A DNA stretch of 42,952 nucleotides, taken from contig NZ_JBGQQU010000032.1 in the NCBI RefSeq assembly GCF_045528445.1, positions 1 through 42,952 on the forward strand. The letters are read 5' to 3'. Of the stretch, positions 17,591-25,297 are shown one piece after another. Under the pieces are notes generated by a model. The model made no database searches, was not told where the DNA came from, and saw only the letters and a list, made by a program, of their open reading frames with translations. The translations under genes and the position numbers were made by a program. The number at the start of each line of letters is the position of its first letter. Positions within the stretch are counted from its first letter, which is position 1. The stretch is from Desemzia sp045528445. Lineage in GTDB: Bacteria; Bacillota; Bacilli; Lactobacillales; Carnobacteriaceae.

Positions 17591-17953
17591 ATGGAAGAAT
17601 TAAAAATGAAACGGGTTTATGAAAAGTCAGCTCCTGATGACGGTTACCGTATTTTAGTGGATCGCATTTGGCCGAGGGGGGTAAAAAAAGCAGACGCCGA
17701 TATCGATGAATGGTGCAAAGAAATCACCCCCACGACTGAAGCCAGAAAAGCTTTTGGTCATGATCCTGACAAATTTGAGCCTTTCAAAATGCGATACCTT
17801 CAAGAACTAGAGGAGAATCCTCAGGCACCAGAATTTATTCAAAAAGTTCACGATTTACTTCGTCACCAGCCGGTAACGTTAGTGTATGCTGCAAAAAATG
17901 AAACATACAACCATGTAGTGATTTTGAAAGAATTCATTGAAAAAAAGGGATAG
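17591..17953 (+). CDS. DUF488 family protein
   Basis: 120 residues with the DUF488 signature DGYRILVDRIWPRGV (near 17-31), WCKEITPTTEARKAFGHDP and a C-terminal TLVYAAKNETYNHVVIL. The family (YeaO-like) is widespread but its biochemical role is not settled. I chose the ATG at 17591, 9 bases after AAGGGGGG, giving MEELKMKRVY; an upstream in-frame start overlaps the ribosome site. It lies 27 bases ahead of the ABC transporter, so the two may be co-transcribed. Confidence 0.88.
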   Translation: MEELKMKRVYEKSAPDDGYRILVDRIWPRGVKKADADIDEWCKEITPTTEARKAFGHDPDKFEPFKMRYLQELEENPQAPEFIQKVHDLLRHQPVTLVYAAKNETYNHVVILKEFIEKKG

Positions 17954-17980
17954 AAATAGGGGATACATTAGGGGGAAAAC

Positions 17981-19696
17981 ATGCTAAAACGCTTTTTTAA
18001 TTATTATCGACCATACAAAAAATTGTTTACACTGGATTTTAGTTCAGCTGTAGTAGTCGCCGTATTGGAATTGGCTTTTCCATTAGTAGTCAGTGAAGTG
18101 ACCGATACATTATTGCCTTCTGAAAATTGGCGTCTGATCGTTGCCTCGTCCATTGGTTTACTGCTTTTATATGTCATTACAACATTATTGCAGTATGTGG
18201 TCACTTATTATGGCCATAAATTAGGAACGAACATTGAAACAGATATGCGCAGAGATCTGTATTCTCATTTGCAACGGCAATCTTTTCGTTATTTCGACAA
18301 CCGAGAGACCGGTCAGCTGATCACTCGATTGACTTCGGATCTATTTGAGATTGCTGAAGTAGCTCACCATGGTCCGGAAGATATTTTTATCACGATCTTT
18401 ACCTTATCGGGTGCTTTTTACATGATGATGCAGATACATACGGATCTAGCAATCGCCACATTTATTTTAGTGCCATTTATCGCTATTGCATTAGCCTTTT
18501 TCAATAAAAAAATGACAAAAGTCAATACACGTATTTACAAGAATATGGGAGATTTTAGTGCCGGTATTGAGGCAGCTGTTGGAGGAATCCGTGTCGTTCA
18601 AGCTTTTGCAAATGAAGAATATGAAAGCAAACGCTTTGAAGGATTGAACCAGGCTTACCGACAATCGAAGCTGTTATTTTTTAAAATGCTGGGAATCAGC
18701 CACTCCTACAATTATTTATTGATTCGATTGATCAGTTTGTTTGCTTTGTTTTTTGGAGCTTATTATACAATCCAAGGAGAAATCAGTTACGGAGATTTTA
18801 TCGGATTTATTTTATTGGCTAATGTATTTGTGCGTCCCATTGAAAAAGTCAATACGATGATAGAAAGCTACCCTAAAGGTATCGCTGGATTCAAGCGTTT
18901 TGCTGAAGAACTGGATCTGGAACCAGAGATCCACGACAAGCCTACTGCTGTTGAAACGTCTGGCTTAACGGGTAATATTGAATATAAAGATGTGACTTTT
19001 AGTTATGAAGGGAATGCACCTGTTTTAGAGGCAATCGACTTGTCGATCCAAGCGGGTGAGACAGTAGCTTTTGTTGGTCCAAGTGGAGCAGGAAAGACAA
19101 CGATCTGTAATCTCCTGCCTCGTTTTTACGAAATTGATTCCGGTAAAATCACCATCGATGGTTACGATATCCAAGAAGTGACACTCCAATCTTTACGCGA
19201 TCAAATCGGTGTCGTTCAGCAAGACGTATTCTTATTTCCAGGAACGATTCGTGAAAATATCCGTTATGGGAAACTAGATGCGACAGAAGAAGAAATACAA
19301 CAGGCTGTTCAATTAGCTCATTTGGAAAAAGCCGTAGATAGTATGCCAGAAGGCTTAGACAGTATAGTGGGAGAGCGCGGAGTCAAACTTTCAGGAGGAC
19401 AAAAGCAACGGTTGTCGATAGCGCGAATGTTTTTAAAAAATCCGCCTATTTTGATCCTTGATGAAGCGACTTCTGCATTAGATACGGAAACAGAGCAAGT
19501 GATTCAAGATTCACTGGAGTCATTAGCTAAAGGACGAACAACTTTGATTATTGCACACCGACTGGCAACTATTAAAAATGCTACTCGCATTGTGGTAGTG
19601 AATGAAGAGGGCATTGCAGAACAAGGAGACCATGACGAATTGATGAGATTAAATGGCGCCTACAAGAAATTGTATGACGCTCAATTTTCTTCATAG
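17981..19696 (+). CDS. ABC exporter, fused membrane and ATPase domains
   Basis: A 571-residue half-transporter of the MsbA/LmrA type. The N-terminal membrane domain spans about residues 15-305, with the intracellular loop SFRYFDNRETGQLITRLTSD. The ATPase domain has Walker A GPSGAGKTT (near 366), Q-loop VVQQDVFLF, signature LSGGQKQR (near 471), Walker B PILILDEATSALD (near 488) and the switch His in IIAHRLA. The catalytic Glu is present, so it could act as a homodimer. The substrate cannot be told from sequence. The ATG follows AGGGGGAA. It ends at the terminator before niaR. Confidence 0.93.
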   Translation: MLKRFFNYYRPYKKLFTLDFSSAVVVAVLELAFPLVVSEVTDTLLPSENWRLIVASSIGLLLLYVITTLLQYVVTYYGHKLGTNIETDMRRDLYSHLQRQSFRYFDNRETGQLITRLTSDLFEIAEVAHHGPEDIFITIFTLSGAFYMMMQIHTDLAIATFILVPFIAIALAFFNKKMTKVNTRIYKNMGDFSAGIEAAVGGIRVVQAFANEEYESKRFEGLNQAYRQSKLLFFKMLGISHSYNYLLIRLISLFALFFGAYYTIQGEISYGDFIGFILLANVFVRPIEKVNTMIESYPKGIAGFKRFAEELDLEPEIHDKPTAVETSGLTGNIEYKDVTFSYEGNAPVLEAIDLSIQAGETVAFVGPSGAGKTTICNLLPRFYEIDSGKITIDGYDIQEVTLQSLRDQIGVVQQDVFLFPGTIRENIRYGKLDATEEEIQQAVQLAHLEKAVDSMPEGLDSIVGERGVKLSGGQKQRLSIARMFLKNPPILILDEATSALDTETEQVIQDSLESLAKGRTTLIIAHRLATIKNATRIVVVNEEGIAEQGDHDELMRLNGAYKKLYDAQFSS

Positions 19697-19722
19697 ATTG
19701 GTGTTTAGAAAATAAAAGATGC

Positions 19723-19754
19723 GAACTCCCATTGTGATTTAGGGAGTTCTTTTT
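19723..19754 (+). terminator. Terminator after the ABC exporter
   Basis: GAACTCCC (19723-19730) and GGGAGTTC (19742-19749) form a perfect 8-bp stem with an 11-base loop, followed by five T. It overlaps the niaR promoter. Confidence 0.9.
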
Positions 19755-19761
19755 GTATAAT
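19732..19761 (+). promoter_or_regulatory. niaR promoter (inside the preceding terminator)
   Basis: -35 TTGTGA (19732-19737) lies in the terminator loop. The -10 TATAAT (19756-19761) follows its T-run, with an 18-base spacer. It is the only good promoter before niaR. Confidence 0.6.
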
Positions 19762-19798
19762 GGAAGTATCAATTTAAAATGAACAAAGGGCGGATAAT

Positions 19799-20329
19799 AT
19801 GGATGCTAGTCAACGAAGAGAATCAATCATTGCAACATTAAAAAAAGAGCATACTCCTTTTAGTGCTTCCAAGTTGGCTAAACAATTTGGTGTCAGCAGA
19901 CAAGTGGTTGTAGGAGATGTGTCTTTATTACGTGCTGCGGGTGTGGACATTATTGCAACACCGAGAGGATATTTGCTCGACTCGGCAGCCAGGTCACAGA
20001 ATCCCCATAAACAATTTATAGGGAAAATAGCCTGCCAACATACAGTGGACCAGACACAAGATGAATTGTATACAGTAGTGGACAATGGGGGAGAATTATT
20101 GGATGTGATCGTTGAGCATCCGATTTATGGCGAATTGGCTGGGAGATTAAATATCGCTTCACGGAAAGATGCAGACCGTTTTATGAGACGCATGTCGGAA
20201 ACCGAAACAGGATTGCTTTCTGATCTAACGAATGGCATTCATTTGCATACCATCGCTTGTGAAGACCGAGAAACCTTTGAGAGCATCAAGCGCTTGTTAC
20301 AAGAATTGAATATTGTATACCGCGGGTGA
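19799..20329 (+). CDS. niaR: Niacin-responsive transcriptional repressor NiaR
   Basis: A 176-residue regulator that represses NAD synthesis and niacin uptake genes when niacin is plentiful. The N-terminal HTH reads FSASKLAKQFGVSRQVVVGDVSLLRAAG (positions about 21-48, given here only as a landmark). The C-terminal 3H domain carries the conserved histidines in ACQHTVDQ, VEHPIYGEL and GIHLHTI, which bind metal in this family. Start ATG after AAGGGCGG. It sits directly upstream of niaX and of the palindromic operator at 20369-20392, which strongly supports the assignment. Confidence 0.92.
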   Translation: MDASQRRESIIATLKKEHTPFSASKLAKQFGVSRQVVVGDVSLLRAAGVDIIATPRGYLLDSAARSQNPHKQFIGKIACQHTVDQTQDELYTVVDNGGELLDVIVEHPIYGELAGRLNIASRKDADRFMRRMSETETGLLSDLTNGIHLHTIACEDRETFESIKRLLQELNIVYRG

Positions 20330-20336
20330 TTTAGTA

Positions 20337-20364
20337 TTGACATTTCAATCATAACTTATATAAT
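20337..20364 (+). promoter_or_regulatory. niaX promoter
   Basis: -35 TTGACA (20337-20342), 16-base spacer and perfect -10 TATAAT (20359-20364). The predicted start, near 20371, falls inside the NiaR operator. Confidence 0.85.
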
Positions 20365-20368
20365 TACC

Positions 20369-20392
20369 TTACAGGTGTCAAGACACATGTAA
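20369..20392. promoter_or_regulatory. NiaR operator
   Basis: A 24-base near-perfect palindrome. The half-sites TTACAGGTGTC and GACACATGTAA flank a central AA, with one non-complementary position in each arm. It begins 5 bases after the -10 box and covers the predicted start point, so a bound repressor would block niaX transcription. Assigned to NiaR from its position between niaR and niaX. Confidence 0.85.
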
Positions 20393-20416
20393 AAAAGTTG
20401 TATGAGGAGTATACAC

Positions 20417-20986
20417 ATGAAAACAAGAAAAAATATTTATCAATTGACATTATCTGCTATTTTAATTGCTATCGGGATTCTTATTCCCATGATCAGTCCT
20501 TTAAAACTGATTTTAGAACCAGCTTCATTCACATTAGCTAGTCACGTCCCGATTTTTATTGCGATGTTTATTTCACCTAGTGTAGCTGTTGCAGTGGCGC
20601 TTGGGACCACAGCAGGATTCTTTTTAGGAGGGTTTCCGATTGTGGTTACTTTAAGAGCCCTGACACATGTGATATTCGTGGCTATTGGATCGCAAATGCT
20701 GAAAAAAAGGCTCTCATTGATTCAGGAAAAGGGGCAATCTTTCTTATTTTCTTTCTTGATTGGAATCATCCATGCCGTAAGCGAAATCGCTGTCGTATCC
20801 TTGTTTTACTTTTCAGGGGGAATGACAGGCGGTTACTATGCTCAAGGGTTTATGACTTCAGTATTGCTGCTGGTAGGGGTAGGGACTGTCGTGCATAGTA
20901 TGATCGACTTTTCCATTGCTCAAGTAATTTGGCTCGGATTGGAAAAAAGAACCAACGTTTCTAAAAAAATCTCTCACATTCAGTAG
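20417..20986 (+). CDS. niaX: Niacin ECF transporter S component NiaX
   Basis: A 189-residue integral membrane protein, the substrate-binding part of an energy-coupling-factor transporter. It has about six hydrophobic segments, with the N-terminus RKNIYQLTLSAILIAIGILI and the loop FLGGFPIVVTLRALTHVIF. No ATPase or T component lies here, so it would use the shared ECF module encoded elsewhere. I chose the ATG at 20417, 7 bases after GAGGAG; an upstream in-frame ATG overlaps the ribosome site. Niacin specificity comes from the adjacent niaR and operator. Confidence 0.88.
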   Translation: MKTRKNIYQLTLSAILIAIGILIPMISPLKLILEPASFTLASHVPIFIAMFISPSVAVAVALGTTAGFFLGGFPIVVTLRALTHVIFVAIGSQMLKKRLSLIQEKGQSFLFSFLIGIIHAVSEIAVVSLFYFSGGMTGGYYAQGFMTSVLLLVGVGTVVHSMIDFSIAQVIWLGLEKRTNVSKKISHIQ

Positions 20987-21034
20987 AATCAGTTAGGCTA
21001 AATAAACACAAATCAAAACAGTTGTCTCATAAGG

Positions 21035-21072
21035 ACTACCCGAAGTGTTTTTTCTGTAGACACTTTGGTAGT
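21035..21072 (+). terminator. Probable terminator after niaX
   Basis: ACTACCCGAAGTGT (21035-21048) pairs with ACACTTTGGTAGT (21060-21072) apart from one looped-out base. The following T-tract (TCAATTTGAGTTTT) is weak, so termination may be partial. It sits just before the dnaG promoter. Confidence 0.6.
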
Positions 21073-21077
21073 TCAAT

Positions 21078-21106
21078 TTGAGTTTTATCAGGTTTCATGC
21101 TACAAT
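21078..21106 (+). promoter_or_regulatory. dnaG-rpoD promoter
   Basis: -35 TTGAGT (21078-21083), 17-base spacer and -10 TACAAT (21101-21106), preceded by TGC, an extended -10. A further TATAAT-like stretch at about 21124-21129 lacks a clear -35. Confidence 0.7.
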
Positions 21107-21147
21107 ACATAATGTATTGTTGTGTATAATAATAGCTATGAAAAATT

Positions 21148-21175
21148 GAGTCGCACTTAATTATGGGTGCGACTC
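21148..21175 (+). other. Hairpin in the dnaG-rpoD leader
   Basis: A perfect 9-bp stem, GAGTCGCAC (21148-21156) and GTGCGACTC (21167-21175), with a 10-base loop, about 35 bases downstream of the predicted start of transcription. The bases after it (TTAGATACTTTTAC) are only mildly T-rich, so it may be a leaky terminator, an attenuator or an RNA-stability element. Confidence 0.7.
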
Positions 21176-21235
21176 TTAGATACTTTTACTGTTTGTTTGA
21201 CAAATAGATGTCTTGAATGGATCGAGGTGAATGAT

Positions 21236-23110
21236 GTGGCAGTAAGAATTCCTGAAGAGACGATCAATGAGATTCGGCAAAAAACCAATATTACTGATGT
21301 GGTCAGTCAATACGTCCAATTAAAAAAGCAAGGAAAAAACTTATTTGGCTTTTGTCCATTTCATGAGGAACGAACACCTTCATTTTCAGTGACAGAAGAA
21401 AAGCAGATTTTCCATTGTTTTAGCTGTGGGCGAGGAGGAAATGTCTATTCTTTCTTAATGGAAGTAGATGGCTTATCTTTCCCGGAAGCAGTTGTCAAAA
21501 CGGCTGAGTTGAGCAATATTCCTCTAGACGATGAATTGCTTCAACAACAAAGTCAGTATCATTCGGCTGGAGATTCAAAAAATGATCAACTCATTCAAAT
21601 GCATGAAGAGAGTACAGAATTATTTCATCATATTTTATTAAATACTACAGCAGGTGAAGAAGCGTTAAACTATTTATTGGAACGTGGTCTAACCACTGAG
21701 ACTATAGAAACCTTTAAGATCGGTTTTTTGCCAAAGGAACGAACGGTATTATTGCAGTATTTAAAAGGGAAAAATTATACAGATCAACAGTTGGAAGAAT
21801 CCGGATTATTTATCACCCGTGAGAATGGCGACAAAATGGACCGTTTTTCCAATCGGATTTTATTTCCCGTTGAAAACCAGCAAGGGAAAGTGGTGGCTTT
21901 CTCAGGAAGGCTTTTTAAAGCTACGGAAAATCCTCATTTTACGGAACCTAAATATTTAAACAGTCCTGAAACAGCTTTATTCAACAAGCGCAGAGTATTG
22001 TTCAATTACAAGCGAGCCCGTTCTACGATTCGGAAAGAAAAAGAAGCGATTTTGTTTGAAGGTTTTATGGATGTTATTTCTGCTTATCAAGCAGGAGTCA
22101 CCAATGCCATCGCTACAATGGGGACCAGTTTAACCAATGAACAGATCCATATGTTGGATCGGATCACGGATAAAATCATCATCGCTTATGATGGAGATAA
22201 CGCTGGAATAGAAGCTACTAAACGAGCGGCAGTTCTCTTGAGTGAAGAAACTCATTTTGATTTGGAAATCATTAGTTTTCCAGAGGGATTGGATCCGGAT
22301 GATTACATCAAGCAAAAAAGTTCTGAAGCCTTTGTGGAATTTATACGTCATGGGCGAGACACGTTGTTCAATTTTAAAATGCGGTATTATCGTCGTTCTC
22401 TTAATTTGAATAATGAGACCGAACGTTTAGGGTATATAGACAAGTTGTTAAAGGAACTATTGACGATTCCTTCAGCTATTGAGCGAGAAGTCTATTTAAA
22501 ACAATTAGCTGAAGAATTCGATATCACTCTGGAGACACTTAAAGAACAGTTTCAACAAACTTTCTACACTTATCAAAGCAAAAAATCGCAGCACGCCCAA
22601 TCGGAGCAACAGGACCCACCGCCAAGAAGGCAGCCTAATATCCCTTCGCAAGTCCAAAAGCAGAGACGCATTATTGGGCCTGTGGAGCGCGCAGAACGAT
22701 TATTGTTGAACCGGCTCCTTCATTTTGAAGCTGCCTGGGTCCAATTAAAAAGCGCAGCTGAGGACTTTCATTTCGTGCACGATGAGTATCAAATGTTATA
22801 TGTGTTGTATGAAAGTTTTAAGGAACACACAGAAAACCAGGGAACTGTAGAAGCTTTTATGGACTTCGTCAAAGAACCTGAATTAAAAAATCAGTTAGTA
22901 GAACTGGAATTAATGTCTGTCAGTGATGAAATGAGTAATCAGGAAATCATTGATTGTGTAGACGTTATTACACGAAAATCTGAATTACACGATCAATTGA
23001 AAGAAAAACAGCAACAAATAAAAGAAGCTTCCCGACAAGGAAATCAAGACCAAATGCGCATATTGATGAAGGAAGTGGTCGATTTGTCTCGATTGTTGAA
23101 GAGCAAGTAG
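21236..23110 (+). CDS. dnaG: DNA primase
   Basis: A 624-residue replication primase that makes RNA primers at the fork. The zinc-binding domain has CPFHEERTPSFSV and HCFSCGRGGN (about residues 40-70). The TOPRIM core shows LFEGFMDVISAY (near 272) and IAYDGDNAG (near 317). The C-terminal part should bind the DnaB-type helicase. I chose the GTG at 21236 (MAVRIPEETINEIR), 8 bases after GAGG; the longer frame runs back into the leader hairpin. It lies 61 bases before rpoD, the classic macromolecular synthesis operon. Confidence 0.95.
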   Translation: MAVRIPEETINEIRQKTNITDVVSQYVQLKKQGKNLFGFCPFHEERTPSFSVTEEKQIFHCFSCGRGGNVYSFLMEVDGLSFPEAVVKTAELSNIPLDDELLQQQSQYHSAGDSKNDQLIQMHEESTELFHHILLNTTAGEEALNYLLERGLTTETIETFKIGFLPKERTVLLQYLKGKNYTDQQLEESGLFITRENGDKMDRFSNRILFPVENQQGKVVAFSGRLFKATENPHFTEPKYLNSPETALFNKRRVLFNYKRARSTIRKEKEAILFEGFMDVISAYQAGVTNAIATMGTSLTNEQIHMLDRITDKIIIAYDGDNAGIEATKRAAVLLSEETHFDLEIISFPEGLDPDDYIKQKSSEAFVEFIRHGRDTLFNFKMRYYRRSLNLNNETERLGYIDKLLKELLTIPSAIEREVYLKQLAEEFDITLETLKEQFQQTFYTYQSKKSQHAQSEQQDPPPRRQPNIPSQVQKQRRIIGPVERAERLLLNRLLHFEAAWVQLKSAAEDFHFVHDEYQMLYVLYESFKEHTENQGTVEAFMDFVKEPELKNQLVELELMSVSDEMSNQEIIDCVDVITRKSELHDQLKEKQQQIKEASRQGNQDQMRILMKEVVDLSRLLKSK

Positions 23111-23171
23111 GTTGATTGAGTAAGGTTAGAGGATTTAAACCATTCAGTTGGAAAAGGGGAGGCATTTTTTG

Positions 23172-24278
23172 ATGGCAGATAAACAAACTACAAGCAAACA
23201 AACGTATGAACAAGCTGTAAAAGCCTTGATCAAAGAGTACAAGATAAAAGGTACGATCAAATACGACGAATTATCCGATAAAATTGCAACACCTTATACG
23301 TTGGAAGCAAAAGACATGGATAAATTGATTCAACGTATTGAAGATGCAGGAATCGGTGTTGTCGGAGAAGACGGAAATCCTACTGAACGTCAATTGATCA
23401 AAGAGGAAGAAGAAGAAAAACCAGAAGATTTAACTGCTCCTCCCGGTGTGAAAATCAATGATCCTGTACGTATGTATTTGAAAGAAATCGGACGTGTGGA
23501 TCTATTATCGGCTGATGAAGAAGTATCCTTGGCTAAGCGTATTGAAGAAGGAGACCCAGAGGCTAAACAAAGTTTGGCTGAAGCCAACTTGCGTTTGGTA
23601 GTTAGTATTGCAAAACGTTATGTAGGTCGTGGAATGCAATTCTTGGACTTGATTCAAGAAGGTAACATGGGCTTGATGAAAGCTGTTGAGAAGTTCGACT
23701 ATACTAAAGGGTTTAAATTCTCTACGTATGCAACTTGGTGGATCAGACAAGCGATTACTCGCGCGATTGCTGACCAAGCCAGAACGATCCGTATCCCGGT
23801 TCATATGGTTGAAACCATCAACAAATTAGTTCGTATCCAACGACAATTATTGCAAGACTTAGGAAGAGATCCTACACCCGAAGAGATCGGTGCTGAAATG
23901 GACTTGCCGACTGAAAAAGTACGTGAAATCTTGAAAATTTCTCAAGAGCCTGTTTCGCTTGAAACACCAATTGGAGAAGAAGACGATTCTCACTTAGGCG
24001 ATTTCATTGAAGACCACGATGCTACAAGTCCAGAAGACAATGCTTCTTATGAGTTATTGAAAGAACAATTGGAAGACGTATTAGATACTTTAACGGACCG
24101 TGAAGAAAATGTCTTGCGTCTGCGTTTTGGTTTAGATGATGGACGTACAAGAACATTGGAAGAAGTTGGTAAAGTATTTGGTGTGACCCGTGAACGGATC
24201 CGTCAAATCGAAGCGAAAGCTCTACGCAAACTTCGCCACCCAAGCAGATCGAAACAATTGAAAGATTTCTTGGAATAA
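23172..24278 (+). CDS. rpoD: Primary sigma factor (sigma-A / RpoD)
   Basis: Housekeeping sigma factor of 368 residues, matching the compact Firmicute form. Region 1.1 occupies about 10-85. Region 2 includes MQFLDLIQEGNMGLMKAVEK and FKFSTYATWWIRQAITRAI (about 155-200). Region 3 and the DFIEDHDATSPE stretch follow. Region 4.2 has TLEEVGKVFGVTRERIRQIE (near 331-350). The ATG at 23172 has GGGGAGG upstream. It ends at a strong terminator, after which the accessory region begins. Confidence 0.97.
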   Translation: MADKQTTSKQTYEQAVKALIKEYKIKGTIKYDELSDKIATPYTLEAKDMDKLIQRIEDAGIGVVGEDGNPTERQLIKEEEEEKPEDLTAPPGVKINDPVRMYLKEIGRVDLLSADEEVSLAKRIEEGDPEAKQSLAEANLRLVVSIAKRYVGRGMQFLDLIQEGNMGLMKAVEKFDYTKGFKFSTYATWWIRQAITRAIADQARTIRIPVHMVETINKLVRIQRQLLQDLGRDPTPEEIGAEMDLPTEKVREILKISQEPVSLETPIGEEDDSHLGDFIEDHDATSPEDNASYELLKEQLEDVLDTLTDREENVLRLRFGLDDGRTRTLEEVGKVFGVTRERIRQIEAKALRKLRHPSRSKQLKDFLE

Positions 24279-24294
24279 AAGAATTAAACTTACA

Positions 24295-24325
24295 GACACT
24301 TGCCATTTGGGGAGTGTCTTTTTTT
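24295..24325 (+). terminator. Terminator after rpoD
   Basis: GACACT (24295-24300) and AGTGTC (24313-24318) with a 12-base loop, followed by seven T. Confidence 0.88.
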
Positions 24326-24338
24326 ACGTTGTTGGTAG

Positions 24339-24541
24339 AGAAATTCCTTCCGGAATCGGGGTTGCTTGGTGAGAGTCATGGGAGCGCTTGGAGCCGCGGT
24401 CTCCAAGCTTGCAAGCTTTGTCATGGCTGTTGCTGCTTCAGCAGCTTTACAGACATGATACACTTGGGCGTATGCCCACAGCGCTTTCACATTGCATCCT
24501 AGACATGGCTACCAGCAACCCCGCTTCCTTCAGGAATTTCT
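24339..24541. repeat. 203-bp GC-rich structured palindromic element
   Basis: Outer arms of 28 bases (24339-24366 and 24514-24541) are inverted repeats with about four mismatches in the middle. Inside are further pairings: AGCGCT with AGCGCT, CTTGGAG/CTCCAAG (7 bp), AAGCTTGCAAGCTT, a long hairpin built from CATG-CTGT-GCTGC / GCAGC-ACAG-CATG around a TTCA loop, and TGGGC GTAT GCCCA. The interior is clearly richer in G+C than its flanks. It could be an intergenic mobile repeat (MITE-like) or a structured RNA. No convincing gene lies in it: short frames exist on both strands but without ribosome sites or recognisable domains. The next 237 bases (24542-24778) hold nothing I can identify. Confidence 0.75.
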
Positions 24542-24778
24542 AAGGATGAGTCTCTATGGGATTCTGTTTTCAAAGAAGTGTCATTATACTATCAGTCATG
24601 AATAAGTTATACTGTTTATGAACGTATGCGTCTTACCAAAGGGGCTGTTATGTTCAGTTCAAGGTATCAACTATAACACCTCGCGTTGGTTTAATAAGAA
24701 AATGAACAAGTCCTCCTGAATAAGAGATAAACAAAGCAAATTAGAAAAGCTTTCTTTCTCAAAATACGGGGAATGAAA

Positions 24779-25069
24779 ATGAATAAGAATAGTGAAACCA
24801 TCAAAAAACGTTTGTCCGAAAATGTAGAATTTAAACAAGTTTTTTGAAGAAGAACAGATAAAACTAGATTTAGCAGATCTTATGTTTGAGTTGAGAACGC
24901 AAACGGGTTTAAATCAGACAAACTTTGCAAAGAAGGTAAAAAATCACGTTCTACGATTGCTAGAATTGAAAGTGCTAGAGTGGAAACGTCATTTTCTACT
25001 ATTGAAGATATAGCTCGTTCTTTGGATAAGAAAGTTGAAGTTAAAATTGTCGATAAAGGTAATGCATAA
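24779..25069 (+). pseudogene. Frameshifted XRE-type (HigA-like) regulator
   Basis: Reading in three successive frames gives one coherent helix-turn-helix protein. It starts MNKNSETIKKRLSENVEFKQ (ATG at 24779, after GGGG), shifts frame in a T7 run at 24840-24846, and continues EEEQIKLDLADLMFELRTQT and GLNQTNFAKK. It shifts again in an A-rich stretch near 24940 and ends SRSTIARIESARVETSFSTI, EDIARSLDKKVEVKIVDKGN, A-stop. This layout matches antitoxins of HigBA/RelBE-like pairs. No toxin gene is recognisable next to it, so it looks like a remnant. Both shifts lie in homopolymers, so a sequencing error is also possible. Confidence 0.8.
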
Positions 25070-25162
25070 AATTTCAAAAGTAAACTAGTAGACATTTTTG
25101 CTCTTAAATGTTATTAAAATCATGAAGAATAAGAGTTCTTGATTTCACTATTAACATAATAA

Positions 25163-25202
25163 AAAACTCCTAGACTACTATTTTTGGTATTCTAGGAGTT
25201 TT
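25163..25202. terminator. Terminator before the ddl-like gene
   Basis: Perfect 12-bp arms AAAACTCCTAGA (25163-25174) and TCTAGGAGTTTT (25191-25202). The A-run and T-run make it usable on both strands. It probably closed the XRE gene transcript. Confidence 0.8.
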
Positions 25203-25297
25203 GCTATATATAGTTATGTGAATGAGCTAAAATAATAGGAGAAAAGTTCAATGTTCTTGGAACAAAAAAAATATATATAAAGAAATGAGGAGACTTA

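Noticed and set aside
24290..24502. Short frames on both strands in the palindromic element
   Set aside because: They arise from the inverted-repeat sequence, have no ribosome sites and resemble no protein family.
24339..24541. 6S RNA, SRP RNA, RNase P RNA or tmRNA in the palindromic element
   Set aside because: The signature sequences of these RNAs were not found, and the multi-hairpin layout differs from the single long rod of 6S RNA.
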